Positions 13,714 through 21,528 of a stretch of 28,098 nucleotides of DNA are shown here, piece after piece. The notes beneath the pieces are model-generated. The model saw only the letters and a program-made list of their open reading frames with translations, made no database searches and was not told where the DNA came from. The position numbers and the translations under genes are program-made. Position 1 is the stretch's first letter; each line of letters starts with the position of its first letter. The stretch covers positions 1-28,098 of the forward strand of contig JACMIS010000774.1 in NCBI GenBank assembly GCA_014381035.1, read 5' to 3'. Origin of the DNA: Armatimonadota bacterium. Its GTDB lineage: Bacteria; Armatimonadota; Armatimonadia; Armatimonadales; Armatimonadaceae.

Positions 13714-15360
13714 GTGAACCAGATGGGTACTAATCTGCAGGACGAAATTCTGCGCGATGTCAACGAAAAGTTATTGATTGCCAGCATTGAGCAGCAGGAG
13801 TTAGCCGAGATTGCGACGCAAGCGGAGCAACGCCTGTACGCCCTCGTCAATGGGTTAAACGCCGTCATCTGTGAGTTGGACATTCAAACCGGCGAGATAC
13901 TTTTTCTCAGCGAGCGAGCAGAATCGTTTCTGGGTTACGCGCGCTTCGAATGGAATCGGCGCGGTTTCTGGCGACGGGTAATCTATCCCGATGACCGCGC
14001 AGAAACGTTAGCCTTCCTGTACCGTGCGATAGAAACGCGTCAGGATAATGAGCATGAGTTCCGCGCCCTTACTGCGGATGGTCGTACTGTCTGGATACGC
14101 AATCAGGCTGTCATCGTCACCGATGGCGATGGCACGCCCCGTTTGATCCGTTGTGTACTCGAGGATGTGTCGGAGCGCAAACAATCCGAGGAAATCATCG
14201 CGCATTCGGAACGTCGGTTTCGGCGTTTGTTTGAGGCGGCTCAAGATGGGATCCTTATCCTTGATTCCAACAACGGGGTGATCACTGACGCCAATCCCGT
14301 CGCCACCAAATTGCTCGGGATGTCCCACGACGCCCTTATGGGCAAAGAGTTTTTTGAGGTTGGTTTGTTTGCGGACCAGGAAAAAAGTCGTGCCGTCCTC
14401 ACAAGTTTGAAAGAAAACCATTCCATTCTTTGTGAGAATTTGTCAATAAGTTCCACTGAAGGAGTGGATCGCACCGTGGAAGTCGTCGGCTACCTGTATC
14501 GAGAAAACGGCATTTCCGTGGTCCAGTGCCACATTCGCGATGTCACCGAACGGAAACGCTTGGAAGCGTTGCAAGACGAAGCGTTGCAGCGTGAATTGCG
14601 AATTACTGAGTTCTTGCAACGCCCATTGCGAACCAATTTCCATGAAGATGAATTTGAAAGTCTGTCCCTTGCGGCGTTATACGAACCTGCTCTCAAAGAG
14701 GCCGAAGTCGGTGGTGACTTTTTCGACGCCTTCATGGTGGGCAAATCGGTGCGAAGCCATCGGATCGTACTATGCGTCGGCGATGTGATGGGCAAAGGCT
14801 TGAAGGCGGCGTCTCTCGCGGCACGCCTCAAAGAAGTACTTCACGCCTTCATTGGCGAGAACCATGACCCCGGGCACACGCTATTCCGATTGAATAACTA
14901 TCTCTGTGATATCACGAGGGGGAATAGTGCTGAATATCCGCCCGACATTTTTCCCGCGCTATCCCTCGCCGCGCTTTCAATCGCCGTGATCGATCCTGCC
15001 ACTGGTGTTGCCACCATCTCCACAGCGGGAGCGGAACCGGTCGCTGTACTACGAGCAATGTCTCATGCGGAAGAAGTCGCAGTTACTGGAGTTACCCTGG
15101 GAATAGAGCGCGATGAGATTTTTACGAACGCACAAATCACTCTGCATCCCGGCGATACATTGCTGATAACCACGGACGGTCTTACAGAAGCACGGCGGGT
15201 CAAAGAGTTTTTAGGCTACGATGGTCTTGTAGAGATTGCATTAAGGAACGTGTCCGCTCCCTCTATCTCCGCGATGGGGCGAGCCATTGTGGAGGACGCC
15301 CGTGCTTTCGGGGGCTCTTTCAAGGACGACGTCTGCCTTTTGCTTGCCCGGCGCAAATGA
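13714..15360 (+). CDS. PAS-PAS-PP2C (SpoIIE/RsbU-type) serine phosphatase
   Basis: A 548-residue cytoplasmic sensor phosphatase. Residues ~8-40 form a short coiled coil; PAS domain 1 is at ~41-158 (with FWRRVIYPDDR, ending EDVSERKQ), PAS domain 2 at ~165-285 (ending RDVTERKR), and the SpoIIE/PP2C domain at ~310-548. The metal-binding aspartates are all present: VGGDFFD (Asp335/Asp338), GDVMGKG (Asp357), TTDGLTEA (Asp488) and FKDDVC (Asp538/Asp539), so the enzyme should be active. The start is GTG 13714, with AGAAGGG 6 bases upstream; the reading frame stays open further up to a TTG at 13627 without a ribosome site. The gap to the KaiC-like gene is 95 bases with only a weak hairpin (13646-13662), so co-transcription is likely. 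The KaiC-like protein is the obvious candidate substrate, but anti-sigma antagonists elsewhere are equally possible. Confidence 0.88.
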   Translation: MNQMGTNLQDEILRDVNEKLLIASIEQQELAEIATQAEQRLYALVNGLNAVICELDIQTGEILFLSERAESFLGYARFEWNRRGFWRRVIYPDDRAETLAFLYRAIETRQDNEHEFRALTADGRTVWIRNQAVIVTDGDGTPRLIRCVLEDVSERKQSEEIIAHSERRFRRLFEAAQDGILILDSNNGVITDANPVATKLLGMSHDALMGKEFFEVGLFADQEKSRAVLTSLKENHSILCENLSISSTEGVDRTVEVVGYLYRENGISVVQCHIRDVTERKRLEALQDEALQRELRITEFLQRPLRTNFHEDEFESLSLAALYEPALKEAEVGGDFFDAFMVGKSVRSHRIVLCVGDVMGKGLKAASLAARLKEVLHAFIGENHDPGHTLFRLNNYLCDITRGNSAEYPPDIFPALSLAALSIAVIDPATGVATISTAGAEPVAVLRAMSHAEEVAVTGVTLGIERDEIFTNAQITLHPGDTLLITTDGLTEARRVKEFLGYDGLVEIALRNVSAPSISAMGRAIVEDARAFGGSFKDDVCLLLARRK

Positions 15361-15400
15361 ACCGTTTCAACGTGTAAAGAGAAATCCGGAAAAAATCGTG

Positions 15401-16783
15401 CTACTTACTCGTACCGCTCAGTCCAAATTCCTGATGTAAAACCCGTACCGCTGTGGTCGCGTCCGCTTCCGGTATCAGTGCCGAGATCGAATGCGCCGAG
15501 TCAGCAGTCTGGTAGACAGGAACGCCGGAACGGGCAAGTACCGCGAGAAGCCGCGCCATTATACCGGGCAACGCCTGAAACCGCGACGCGATGACCGAAA
15601 CCACGGTGCAGTTTTCCGTTAGTTCTGCCTCCAGTGTATGGAGTTCAAAAAGCGGGGTGGCTTCCAGAATCTTCTTCTGAGCCTGATACCCTGCCCAGGA
15701 CCCGAGTCCGAGCAGATATACTCGACCGAGGGGAAGTTCGGTACGCGGAGCCTCCGGTTCTACGGGAATCATCAAGCCGTCGAGCAACACCCGGACTCTC
15801 GGGAGGTGGTCTTTGGTGATTGCGAAGGCGAAGCCGGTCGCGCTGGTGACATTGAGATACAGCGGAATCTCCTCGCCCTGTAGCATCCGATAGATTTGCC
15901 GCTCGATACGTTGTTTGTCCCCGGCAAACTCTTCCGACAGAGTGAAGCGCAGATAAACGATTTTCCCGGTATGGGTGACCCCGGTGACACGCATACCGGT
16001 TTCCTGTTCGGCGTTTTCGTGCCCGGTGATCAGTGTTCCCGGCGCGTCGTCGAAGGTAGATTTCACCCAGAGCGGAACGTTGTGGAGGTGGGCAATCTCG
16101 GCGGCACGGGGATGCACCACTTTCGCACCCTGATGTGCCATTTCCGCGACCTCCTGATAGGAGGCGACACGCAATGTTCGCGCCTCCGTCACCATGCGCG
16201 GGTCAGCGGTTTTTACGCCGTTGACATCGGTGTAAATCTCGACCGCGATGTCCGCCACATGTGGTGCGAGCGCGGCACCGAGTGCGGACGCGGTGGTATC
16301 GGACCCACCACGTCCCAATGTCGTAATCGCCCCCGCGTCGGTGATACCCTGAAATCCGGCGACAACCGCGATGGTTCCCCGTTGCAGGAGTTCGAGAATA
16401 TAGGCGGGGTCAATGCTCTGGATGCGGGCATTCCCATGTTCGCCGTCGGTATGGATTCCCGCCTGGCCGCCGGTGAGTGCGACCGCTTCATGCCCACGAG
16501 TACGGAGTGTGTGCGCGAAAACAGCGGTAGAGATGATCTCGCCACATGCCATCATGAGGTCCATCTCGCGGTCGGCGGGCGCGACGGACTTATCTATGGA
16601 GCGCAGGAGGTCGATCAGGGTATCGGTCGCATACGGAGCACCCTTTCGCCCGATGGCGGAAACGACAACGACAACGTTCCATCCGGCTTGCACGGCGCGG
16701 ATCACTTTGCTCGCCGCCTGTTGCCGCGCCTCCTCCTCAGCGACGGATGTTCCGCCGAATTTTTGCACCAGTACCTTTAGCAT
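15401..16783 (-). CDS. lysC: Aspartate kinase
   Basis: This 460-residue aspartokinase makes aspartyl phosphate, the first step to lysine, threonine, methionine and diaminopimelate. The catalytic domain (~1-290) shows KFGGTS (residues 8-13), the aspartate-binding segment around GFQGIT and LGRGGSDTTA, and VEIYTDVNGVKTADPRMV with the ATP/metal site. Two ACT domains follow (~295-460), for feedback control by lysine and/or threonine. The last ACT segment (GIMARLLAVLARSGVPVYQT, then ALIPEADATTAV) closely resembles the end of the free-standing ACT protein encoded just upstream. The ATG at 16783 overlaps the upstream stop by 7 bases, so the two are translationally linked. The operon is convergent with the phosphatase gene, with only 40 bases and no clear terminator between them. 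Confidence 0.95.
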   Translation of the reverse strand: MLKVLVQKFGGTSVAEEEARQQAASKVIRAVQAGWNVVVVVSAIGRKGAPYATDTLIDLLRSIDKSVAPADREMDLMMACGEIISTAVFAHTLRTRGHEAVALTGGQAGIHTDGEHGNARIQSIDPAYILELLQRGTIAVVAGFQGITDAGAITTLGRGGSDTTASALGAALAPHVADIAVEIYTDVNGVKTADPRMVTEARTLRVASYQEVAEMAHQGAKVVHPRAAEIAHLHNVPLWVKSTFDDAPGTLITGHENAEQETGMRVTGVTHTGKIVYLRFTLSEEFAGDKQRIERQIYRMLQGEEIPLYLNVTSATGFAFAITKDHLPRVRVLLDGLMIPVEPEAPRTELPLGRVYLLGLGSWAGYQAQKKILEATPLFELHTLEAELTENCTVVSVIASRFQALPGIMARLLAVLARSGVPVYQTADSAHSISALIPEADATTAVRVLHQEFGLSGTSK

Positions 16784-17289
16784 GGCAGGATTCCCTCACT
16801 GATCCCGAAGGTTTGTCGTAGAAGCGTCGCGCTGTGCTCGGCATTCGTTCCGGCGATCAACGCGAACAAAGCATCATGCGAATCGCCGGTTTGTGCGACG
16901 CGAATCCCTGCCTTGTCCATGGTATCGTACAGCCCCGCCATGACGCCGGACAGGTCGCGCATTGCGCCGGCGCAGATCGAGATCAAAGCAAGGTCCGGTT
17001 CCATGGCATAGGTGTATCCCCGGTCTTGCAGGAGCTTCTCGGCACGCTGAGCGATCACGGTATCCGGGAGTGCGAACGAGACGGAACCGGGGTGCAATTT
17101 AATCAGGAGAACAGGCAATCCGGCTTCGGCGACCGCTTGCAATAACACCAATCGTTCGGCTTCTATGTCCATGCCAGGAAGCCGCACTTCGACATGCGCC
17201 AAACCCTCCTGGACGCGCACTTCGGTGATCCCGCGTTCACGTTCAAAGGAGAGGGGGCGCGTCGGGGCAAGTTCGTAGGGATGAGACAT
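16777..17289 (-). CDS. Free-standing ACT-domain protein in operon with aspartokinase
   Basis: The 170-residue protein appears to consist of two ACT-like halves (residues ~22-95 and ~98-170) and no kinase domain. The second half (ISICAGAMRDLSGVMAGLYD, AGIRVAQTGDSHDALFALI, TLLRQTFGIS) aligns along its length with the C-terminal ACT domain of the downstream LysC (SVIASRFQALPGIMARLLAV, SGVPVYQTADSAHSISALI, VLHQEFGLS). It may work as a separate regulatory subunit that binds amino acids and LysC, as the beta subunit does in organisms with split aspartokinases; this is inference. ATG 17289 is preferred over the in-frame TTG 17307; neither has a clear Shine-Dalgarno. A strong promoter lies ~90 bases upstream. 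Confidence 0.82.
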   Translation of the reverse strand: MSHPYELAPTRPLSFERERGITEVRVQEGLAHVEVRLPGMDIEAERLVLLQAVAEAGLPVLLIKLHPGSVSFALPDTVIAQRAEKLLQDRGYTYAMEPDLALISICAGAMRDLSGVMAGLYDTMDKAGIRVAQTGDSHDALFALIAGTNAEHSATLLRQTFGISEGILPC

Positions 17290-17380
17290 GGCAATGGTTT
17301 CGGGCAAGAACCCGCACAGACAGTTTCGCCGGAATGCGCAAAGCCTTCTGGCGTTGCGGACTCCGGCGTTTCTGCCAGAA

Positions 17381-17410
17381 AGTATAACACGCCCCGCGCC
17401 GGAGCGTCAA
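17381..17410 (-). promoter_or_regulatory. Sigma-70-type promoter of the ACT-lysC operon
   Basis: On the minus strand TTGACG (17405-17410) is followed after 18 bases by TATACT (17381-17386), each 5/6 to consensus, with TGT just before the -10. The start site is expected near 17374, giving an ~85-base leader. Confidence 0.75.
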
Positions 17411-17468
17411 ACGGGTTAGGTGGTTGTTAAGCACCCAGCCACATCAGGCGCGGCAAAAGGAGAAACGG

Positions 17469-17474
17469 TATAAT
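17469..17474 (+). promoter_or_regulatory. -10 box directly ahead of the TPR gene start (leaderless transcription likely)
   Basis: A perfect TATAAT ends 6 bases before GTG 17481, so transcription should begin at or within a base or two of the start codon. AAGGAG at 17457-17462 is 18 bases from the GTG, too far to act as a ribosome site and upstream of the expected transcript. Confidence 0.55.
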
Positions 17475-17480
17475 CGGTGC

Positions 17481-19373
17481 GTGAAACGATTCCGGTCTGC
17501 CATACTTCTTTTATCGGTTTTGGTCACTGCATCATTCGCCGTCGCCGCCCCCCCCGCTCCGGTCAAGACCTCGCAGGGAATGTATGACGCCGCACTCGCA
17601 GCCGCCAAAGCAGGGAACTATGCTCGCGCCATTAATTTGTGCGGCGAAACATTGAAAGCCTATCCTGCCGCATCACCCGTCTGGGCGACACTGGCGCGTC
17701 TCCTGTCGGAGCAGGAGCGACATTCGGAGGCGATCTTCGCGGCACGGAAAGCGGTCGCACTGGCACCGGAATACGCGCCATTTCGCGCCGATCTTGCCAG
17801 TTTTTACCTGCGCGGCGGAAAACGAGGCGAAGCGGCGACGAATGCGCAGAAAGCCCTCTCGCTGGATGCTAAAAACGACGTCGCATTGACCACACTTGCC
17901 TCCTGTCGTCTCGCCGAACGTCGTTACAAGGAAGCGATCCCCCTACTGACGCGGTTGCAGGACGTGCGCGGCGGAAAAGACCGGGCGGTGTCGCAAACGC
18001 TGATAGCCACTCACCGGCAGATCGGCGACAAAGCAGGCGCGATGCGTAGTGCCAAAGCGTTCGTAGCGAAAAATCCCCGCGACACCGAAGCCGTCGTTTT
18101 CGTGATCTATCTCGCGCTGGAATACAAGGATCGAGTCACCGCGCAAAATTATGTCACCAAACTGGACGGGATCGCCCCCCAATCGCCGCTCCCGGATTAC
18201 TACCGCGGCTTACTCGCACTATCCGACGCAGCGAAACTGCCACAGGAACGGCTACAAAACGGCGAACGCTTCTTTCAAAAGGCGGTGAACAGGGCACCGA
18301 ACGAACCGATGCTCCGGGCGCAACTCGGGTATTCGCAACTCGGTCAGGACTCCCGCGAGAAGTTTGACGCGGCGCGAACCAACCTGACAGCGGCGGTGCT
18401 GTATGCCAACCACGACCCCGTCGCCAGGCGGGGGCTTGCTCTGGTCGCGGAGAAGGACAAATACTGGGAAGATGCCGCCGCGCAGTACGAAGCGATCCTG
18501 AAAATAACACCCAACGATCACGACTCACGCCGCCGATATGCGGGTGTGCTTCTTTACATGGACCGCAAAGAGGAAGCGTACCGGCAATTCTACACGCTTG
18601 CGACGCTTTTGCCGAAGGACACAAAGTTCCTGAAAGAATTGGCGACGTTCTTTTTTCAGGAAAAACAGTACGCCAAGGCACGCGGGGCATACGAGCAGGC
18701 GTTGGAGCGGGACCCGAACGACGCCGACGCCATGCTCGGGGTGGCGCAAACACTCGTCAGTGAGGTCAGGAAAAAGGAGGCGCGGGACGCTTTCGAACGC
18801 ACCCTTAAAGCAGACCCGAAACGGGAAACCGCCTATCTTTTACTCGCGCAACTGTACATAGACGATGGCGCGGATCCGGAAGCGTTGCAAGTGTTGGAAC
18901 GGTTGCTGGTCGCCGTCCCCGGCTCGAACGCGGGTCGGTGGCAACTGATCGAGCGGTATGAACTTGCCGGGAAAGACACCGAAGCCCTGCGTGAGATCGC
19001 CAAACTGACACTGAGACAGGGTGACCCTAACCGCACCCGATACAGGCTCGCCACCGGGAATCTACATCTGAAACGCGAGCGTTGGGCGGAGGCAGCCGCC
19101 GAATTTGAACGACTGGTGGCGGAAGAGCCGGAAAACCCCGATATTGTTGTCGCGCTGGCGGATGCCTATGGAAAAGCAGGGCGAAAGTCGGACGCGGACA
19201 CGCAGTACACGAATGCGGTGCGAGCCGCGGAAGCCATCCTGAACAACACACCGGAAGACCGGGATGCGCGTGCCGCTCTGATTCATGCGCGAACGGCGCA
19301 GAATAACCTGGAAGCGGCAACGTTGTTTTTGAATAAACTCGATGCGAAGAAAATCAGGACCGATGGCAAGTGA
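17481..19373 (+). CDS. Exported TPR-repeat protein
   Basis: The 630-residue protein has a Sec signal peptide (basic VKRFR, hydrophobic SAILLLSVLVTASFAVA, then AAPPAP). The mature part is made of tandem tetratricopeptide repeats, roughly a dozen or more, to the end: for example YDAALAAAKAGNYARAINLC, PEYAPFRADLASFYLRGGKR, WEDAAAQYEAILKITPND, YAKARGAYEQALERDPNDAD and WAEAAAEFERLVAEEPENPD. No lipobox Cys follows the signal, so it is probably periplasmic. The start is GTG 17481: it fits the signal peptide and the adjoining -10 box, whereas the in-frame TTG at 17424 would add a non-signal leader. The stop TGA overlaps the in-frame GTG of the next gene, an Omp85-family barrel protein; TPR partners of such proteins usually help in outer-membrane assembly or export. 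Confidence 0.87.
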   Translation: MKRFRSAILLLSVLVTASFAVAAPPAPVKTSQGMYDAALAAAKAGNYARAINLCGETLKAYPAASPVWATLARLLSEQERHSEAIFAARKAVALAPEYAPFRADLASFYLRGGKRGEAATNAQKALSLDAKNDVALTTLASCRLAERRYKEAIPLLTRLQDVRGGKDRAVSQTLIATHRQIGDKAGAMRSAKAFVAKNPRDTEAVVFVIYLALEYKDRVTAQNYVTKLDGIAPQSPLPDYYRGLLALSDAAKLPQERLQNGERFFQKAVNRAPNEPMLRAQLGYSQLGQDSREKFDAARTNLTAAVLYANHDPVARRGLALVAEKDKYWEDAAAQYEAILKITPNDHDSRRRYAGVLLYMDRKEEAYRQFYTLATLLPKDTKFLKELATFFFQEKQYAKARGAYEQALERDPNDADAMLGVAQTLVSEVRKKEARDAFERTLKADPKRETAYLLLAQLYIDDGADPEALQVLERLLVAVPGSNAGRWQLIERYELAGKDTEALREIAKLTLRQGDPNRTRYRLATGNLHLKRERWAEAAAEFERLVAEEPENPDIVVALADAYGKAGRKSDADTQYTNAVRAAEAILNNTPEDRDARAALIHARTAQNNLEAATLFLNKLDAKKIRTDGK

Positions 19374-19387
19374 AGGCGAGGAAGGTT

Positions 19388-21121
19388 ATGAATAACGGAA
19401 CATCCCTACGACTTTGTGCGGGACTTTCCCTGTTGCTCATCACGCCGGGGATGGTGTACGCACAGGAAACCGCCGCCAGCGCGACGCAAACGACCGTTCC
19501 GACGGTACGAAGCATCGTCATACTGGGGACAAAAGGGGTTTCCGCTCAGTCCGTCAGCGAAGCCGTATCTGTGGTCGCTCTGGGGAAGCCCGGCGATAGC
19601 GAAATCTTGCGTGCGGTCGCGGAAGCAGTTACGGGGCTGTACCGGAAGAGAGGGTTCACGGTCGCTCAGGTCGTTGGCAACGAGATTTCGCCCGAGGGAG
19701 TTCTCACTGTAACGGTCGCTGAGGGAACGATACGCCGGGTGCTGGTACGCGGCAACGGGAAAACCTCGGCGAAAGTGATTCGGGCCGCTGTGGATGTCCA
19801 GCCGGGGGATGTGTACCGCGAGAACGATGTCCGCGATGCCCGCAATCGCCTCGCTCGTCTCGGTATCTTCGAGGATGTGATCATCGTCGCCGCGCCCGAT
19901 GGCGACGACGTGAAAGGCGATCCGTTAAAAGCCGGTAAGCCCGAAAACGAAGCCGACGAAAACAAGGAGGATACTCCCGACCCCGTCCGCGAGGAAACGA
20001 ATACCGTCCCCGGTCCCGAGGCGACGCAAAGCGAGGAACCCCAACCATCTACGCAGGAGGTGTTACCGGTCGCGGATGAAGTCGGATTCGTAGATCTCAT
20101 CATCCGGGTCAAGGAGCGGCGAACCGGGAATGTCGCCGCTACCGTTGGATTCAACGAAGGGACCGGACTGGTCGGGTTCGTGGATTTCAGCGAGGACAAT
20201 GTTTACGGGACGACGCATCGCGCTTCGGTGCAATGGCAACGAACCAGCACGGCGCGGTTCACATCCAACGGGGATTTCATACCCGGACGGACCCGCGCTG
20301 CCTACCTCGTTGCCTACGATATTCCCGCCCTCGGGCGAGACAGCACGGCACTGGGTGCGCAGGTTTACAACACCAATACAGTTTTCCTGCCGTTCTTTTC
20401 CAGCAACCAGGATAACTTGCGCAACTATGAGTTGCGCAAGGGGGGCAAAGCACGTGTCGGGCGGGCAATCGGGCGTGGCAGCACTGTGTATCTGACCGCC
20501 CGGCGCGACGAGGTCGGTTACGACCCGATACCGGATTCGCTCAACCCGCCGCTGGACGAACTTCTCAACGCCAACGCCACAGTCGCTGCTTTCGGCTTGA
20601 ATCTGGTTCTAGACGGGCGCGACGACGCCGTAAACCCCCGACGCGGCTTCTTGCACAATGTTTCCTACGAGAACGCCGGACGTTTTCTGGGCGGCACCAG
20701 CGCGTTCACCGGCTTGTCCGCCGACTTGCGGGCGTACGCTCCGCTCGGCGTCAGCCCGCGAAGCCCCATCCTCGCGCTTCGGCTTATGGGTGGTGCAGTA
20801 GATAACAGTGCGCCTCTTTCCGAACAGTTCTGGCTCGGGGGATACGACCTGCTACGTGGCTACGACCTGTTTTCGATTCGAGGCAGCCGCATGTTGCTTT
20901 CCTCGACTGAACTACGCGTCCCACTCGGTCCCGGTTTTCAGGGGGTGGTATTCACCGACATCGGGAACGCCTATCGTCCCGGCGAGTCCGTCCAATTCGG
21001 AAACCTGAAGGGGAGCGGCGGCTTGGGATTACGATTCCTTACCCCGATAGGACCGATCCGCCTCGATGTCGCCTACGGAAACCAGGTGCAAACCTATGTC
21101 TCGCTCGGGCAATCCTATTGA
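19388..21121 (+). CDS. Omp85/BamA-superfamily outer-membrane protein with two POTRA domains
   Basis: The 577-residue protein begins with a signal peptide (SLRLCAGLSLLLITPGMVYA). Two POTRA domains follow at ~40-115 and ~116-243, and then a beta-barrel of the bacterial surface antigen (D15) type to the C-terminus. The LRGY sequence (in GYDLLRGYDLF) is the conserved (V/L)RG(F/Y) motif of barrel loop 6. Two POTRAs, and not five, point to a TamA/TpsB-like or lineage-specific member, not BamA itself. POTRA 2 is interrupted between FEDVIIV (~161-167) and VDLIIRV (~235-241) by ~60 acidic, Pro-rich residues. I choose ATG 19388 (GAGGAAGG just upstream); GTG 19370, overlapping the TPR gene stop, would add six residues. 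No clear terminator follows. Confidence 0.88.
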   Translation: MNNGTSLRLCAGLSLLLITPGMVYAQETAASATQTTVPTVRSIVILGTKGVSAQSVSEAVSVVALGKPGDSEILRAVAEAVTGLYRKRGFTVAQVVGNEISPEGVLTVTVAEGTIRRVLVRGNGKTSAKVIRAAVDVQPGDVYRENDVRDARNRLARLGIFEDVIIVAAPDGDDVKGDPLKAGKPENEADENKEDTPDPVREETNTVPGPEATQSEEPQPSTQEVLPVADEVGFVDLIIRVKERRTGNVAATVGFNEGTGLVGFVDFSEDNVYGTTHRASVQWQRTSTARFTSNGDFIPGRTRAAYLVAYDIPALGRDSTALGAQVYNTNTVFLPFFSSNQDNLRNYELRKGGKARVGRAIGRGSTVYLTARRDEVGYDPIPDSLNPPLDELLNANATVAAFGLNLVLDGRDDAVNPRRGFLHNVSYENAGRFLGGTSAFTGLSADLRAYAPLGVSPRSPILALRLMGGAVDNSAPLSEQFWLGGYDLLRGYDLFSIRGSRMLLSSTELRVPLGPGFQGVVFTDIGNAYRPGESVQFGNLKGSGGLGLRFLTPIGPIRLDVAYGNQVQTYVSLGQSY

Positions 21122-21138
21122 GACATAGCCGAAACGAC

Positions 21139-21183
21139 ATCTGCTATTTATTCTCGACCAAGGTTGCTATAATCTGCTATTTA
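21139..21183 (+). repeat. 12-base direct repeat
   Basis: ATCTGCTATTTA occurs at 21139-21150 and again at 21172-21183, 33 bases apart (about three helical turns), the second copy overlapping the end of a TATAAT box. Such spacing suits a regulator that binds two sites on one face of the helix. Confidence 0.5.
21165..21173 (+). promoter_or_regulatory. Extended -10 element in the gene-free stretch
   Basis: TGCTATAAT (TGn plus perfect TATAAT) without a recognisable -35. It lies 356 bases before the next gene, so it would give a long leader or an independent RNA. Confidence 0.4.
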
Positions 21184-21490
21184 ATCGTTGGTGAATGGTT
21201 GATGCGTTAATTCACCGCAAGTATCGATAAACCGCTCGCCAATCCCTTCTGAACAAATTTTACTCCGCAAGCGTTACACCCGCATGTAATCTGGGTATAC
21301 TCGCCCTGTTTCATAGCCCTGCAATCGTTTCTCGCTGGGTTATCGTGCTCACAAATATAAATTACGACTCTTTAAGGGTATGGGGAGAAGGAATCGCGGT
21401 CCTTACGCCCATGCGTTGGTGGCACTTCCTATTCACCGGTTCCATTTACTACCATTACGTTTCGTTATGAAGCGAACCGTGCCATTGCTC

Positions 21491-21499
21491 TGGTATAAT
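21491..21499 (+). promoter_or_regulatory. Extended -10 promoter of the glycan operon
   Basis: TGGTATAAT lies 29 bases before GTG 21529, leaving a leader of ~23 bases that contains the TTGGAG ribosome site (21518-21523). No -35 consensus at 16-18 bases. Confidence 0.6.
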
Positions 21500-21528
21500 C
21501 GTGCTTCCTTCCCAAGATTGGAGATATT

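Larger units (their letters stand above)
21122..21528 (+). other. 407-base gene-free stretch with several promoter-like elements
   Basis: No open frame here looks coding. The stretch is more AT-rich than its neighbours and holds two extended -10 boxes (listed separately), a 12-base direct repeat, an inverted repeat GGTGAAT/ATTCACC (21190-21196 and 21210-21216, 13-base loop), a further TATACT near 21295, and a third ATTCACCG near 21431. A non-coding RNA starting from the 21165 promoter is possible but not supported by any recognised family. Confidence 0.5.

Noticed and set aside
15896..16780. A 294-codon open frame on the plus strand opposite lysC.
   Set aside because: It is a shadow of the aspartokinase gene, lacks a ribosome site and has no recognisable domain.
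17327..17380. Interlocked 7-base complementary arms in the ACT-lysC leader (TTCTGGC/GCCAGAA and CGCCGGA/TCCGGCG), an H-type pseudoknot pattern that could be a riboswitch.
   Set aside because: The first arm (17374-17380) lies between the -10 box and the expected start site near 17374, so it is probably not in the RNA. The leader is also too short for a lysine riboswitch.
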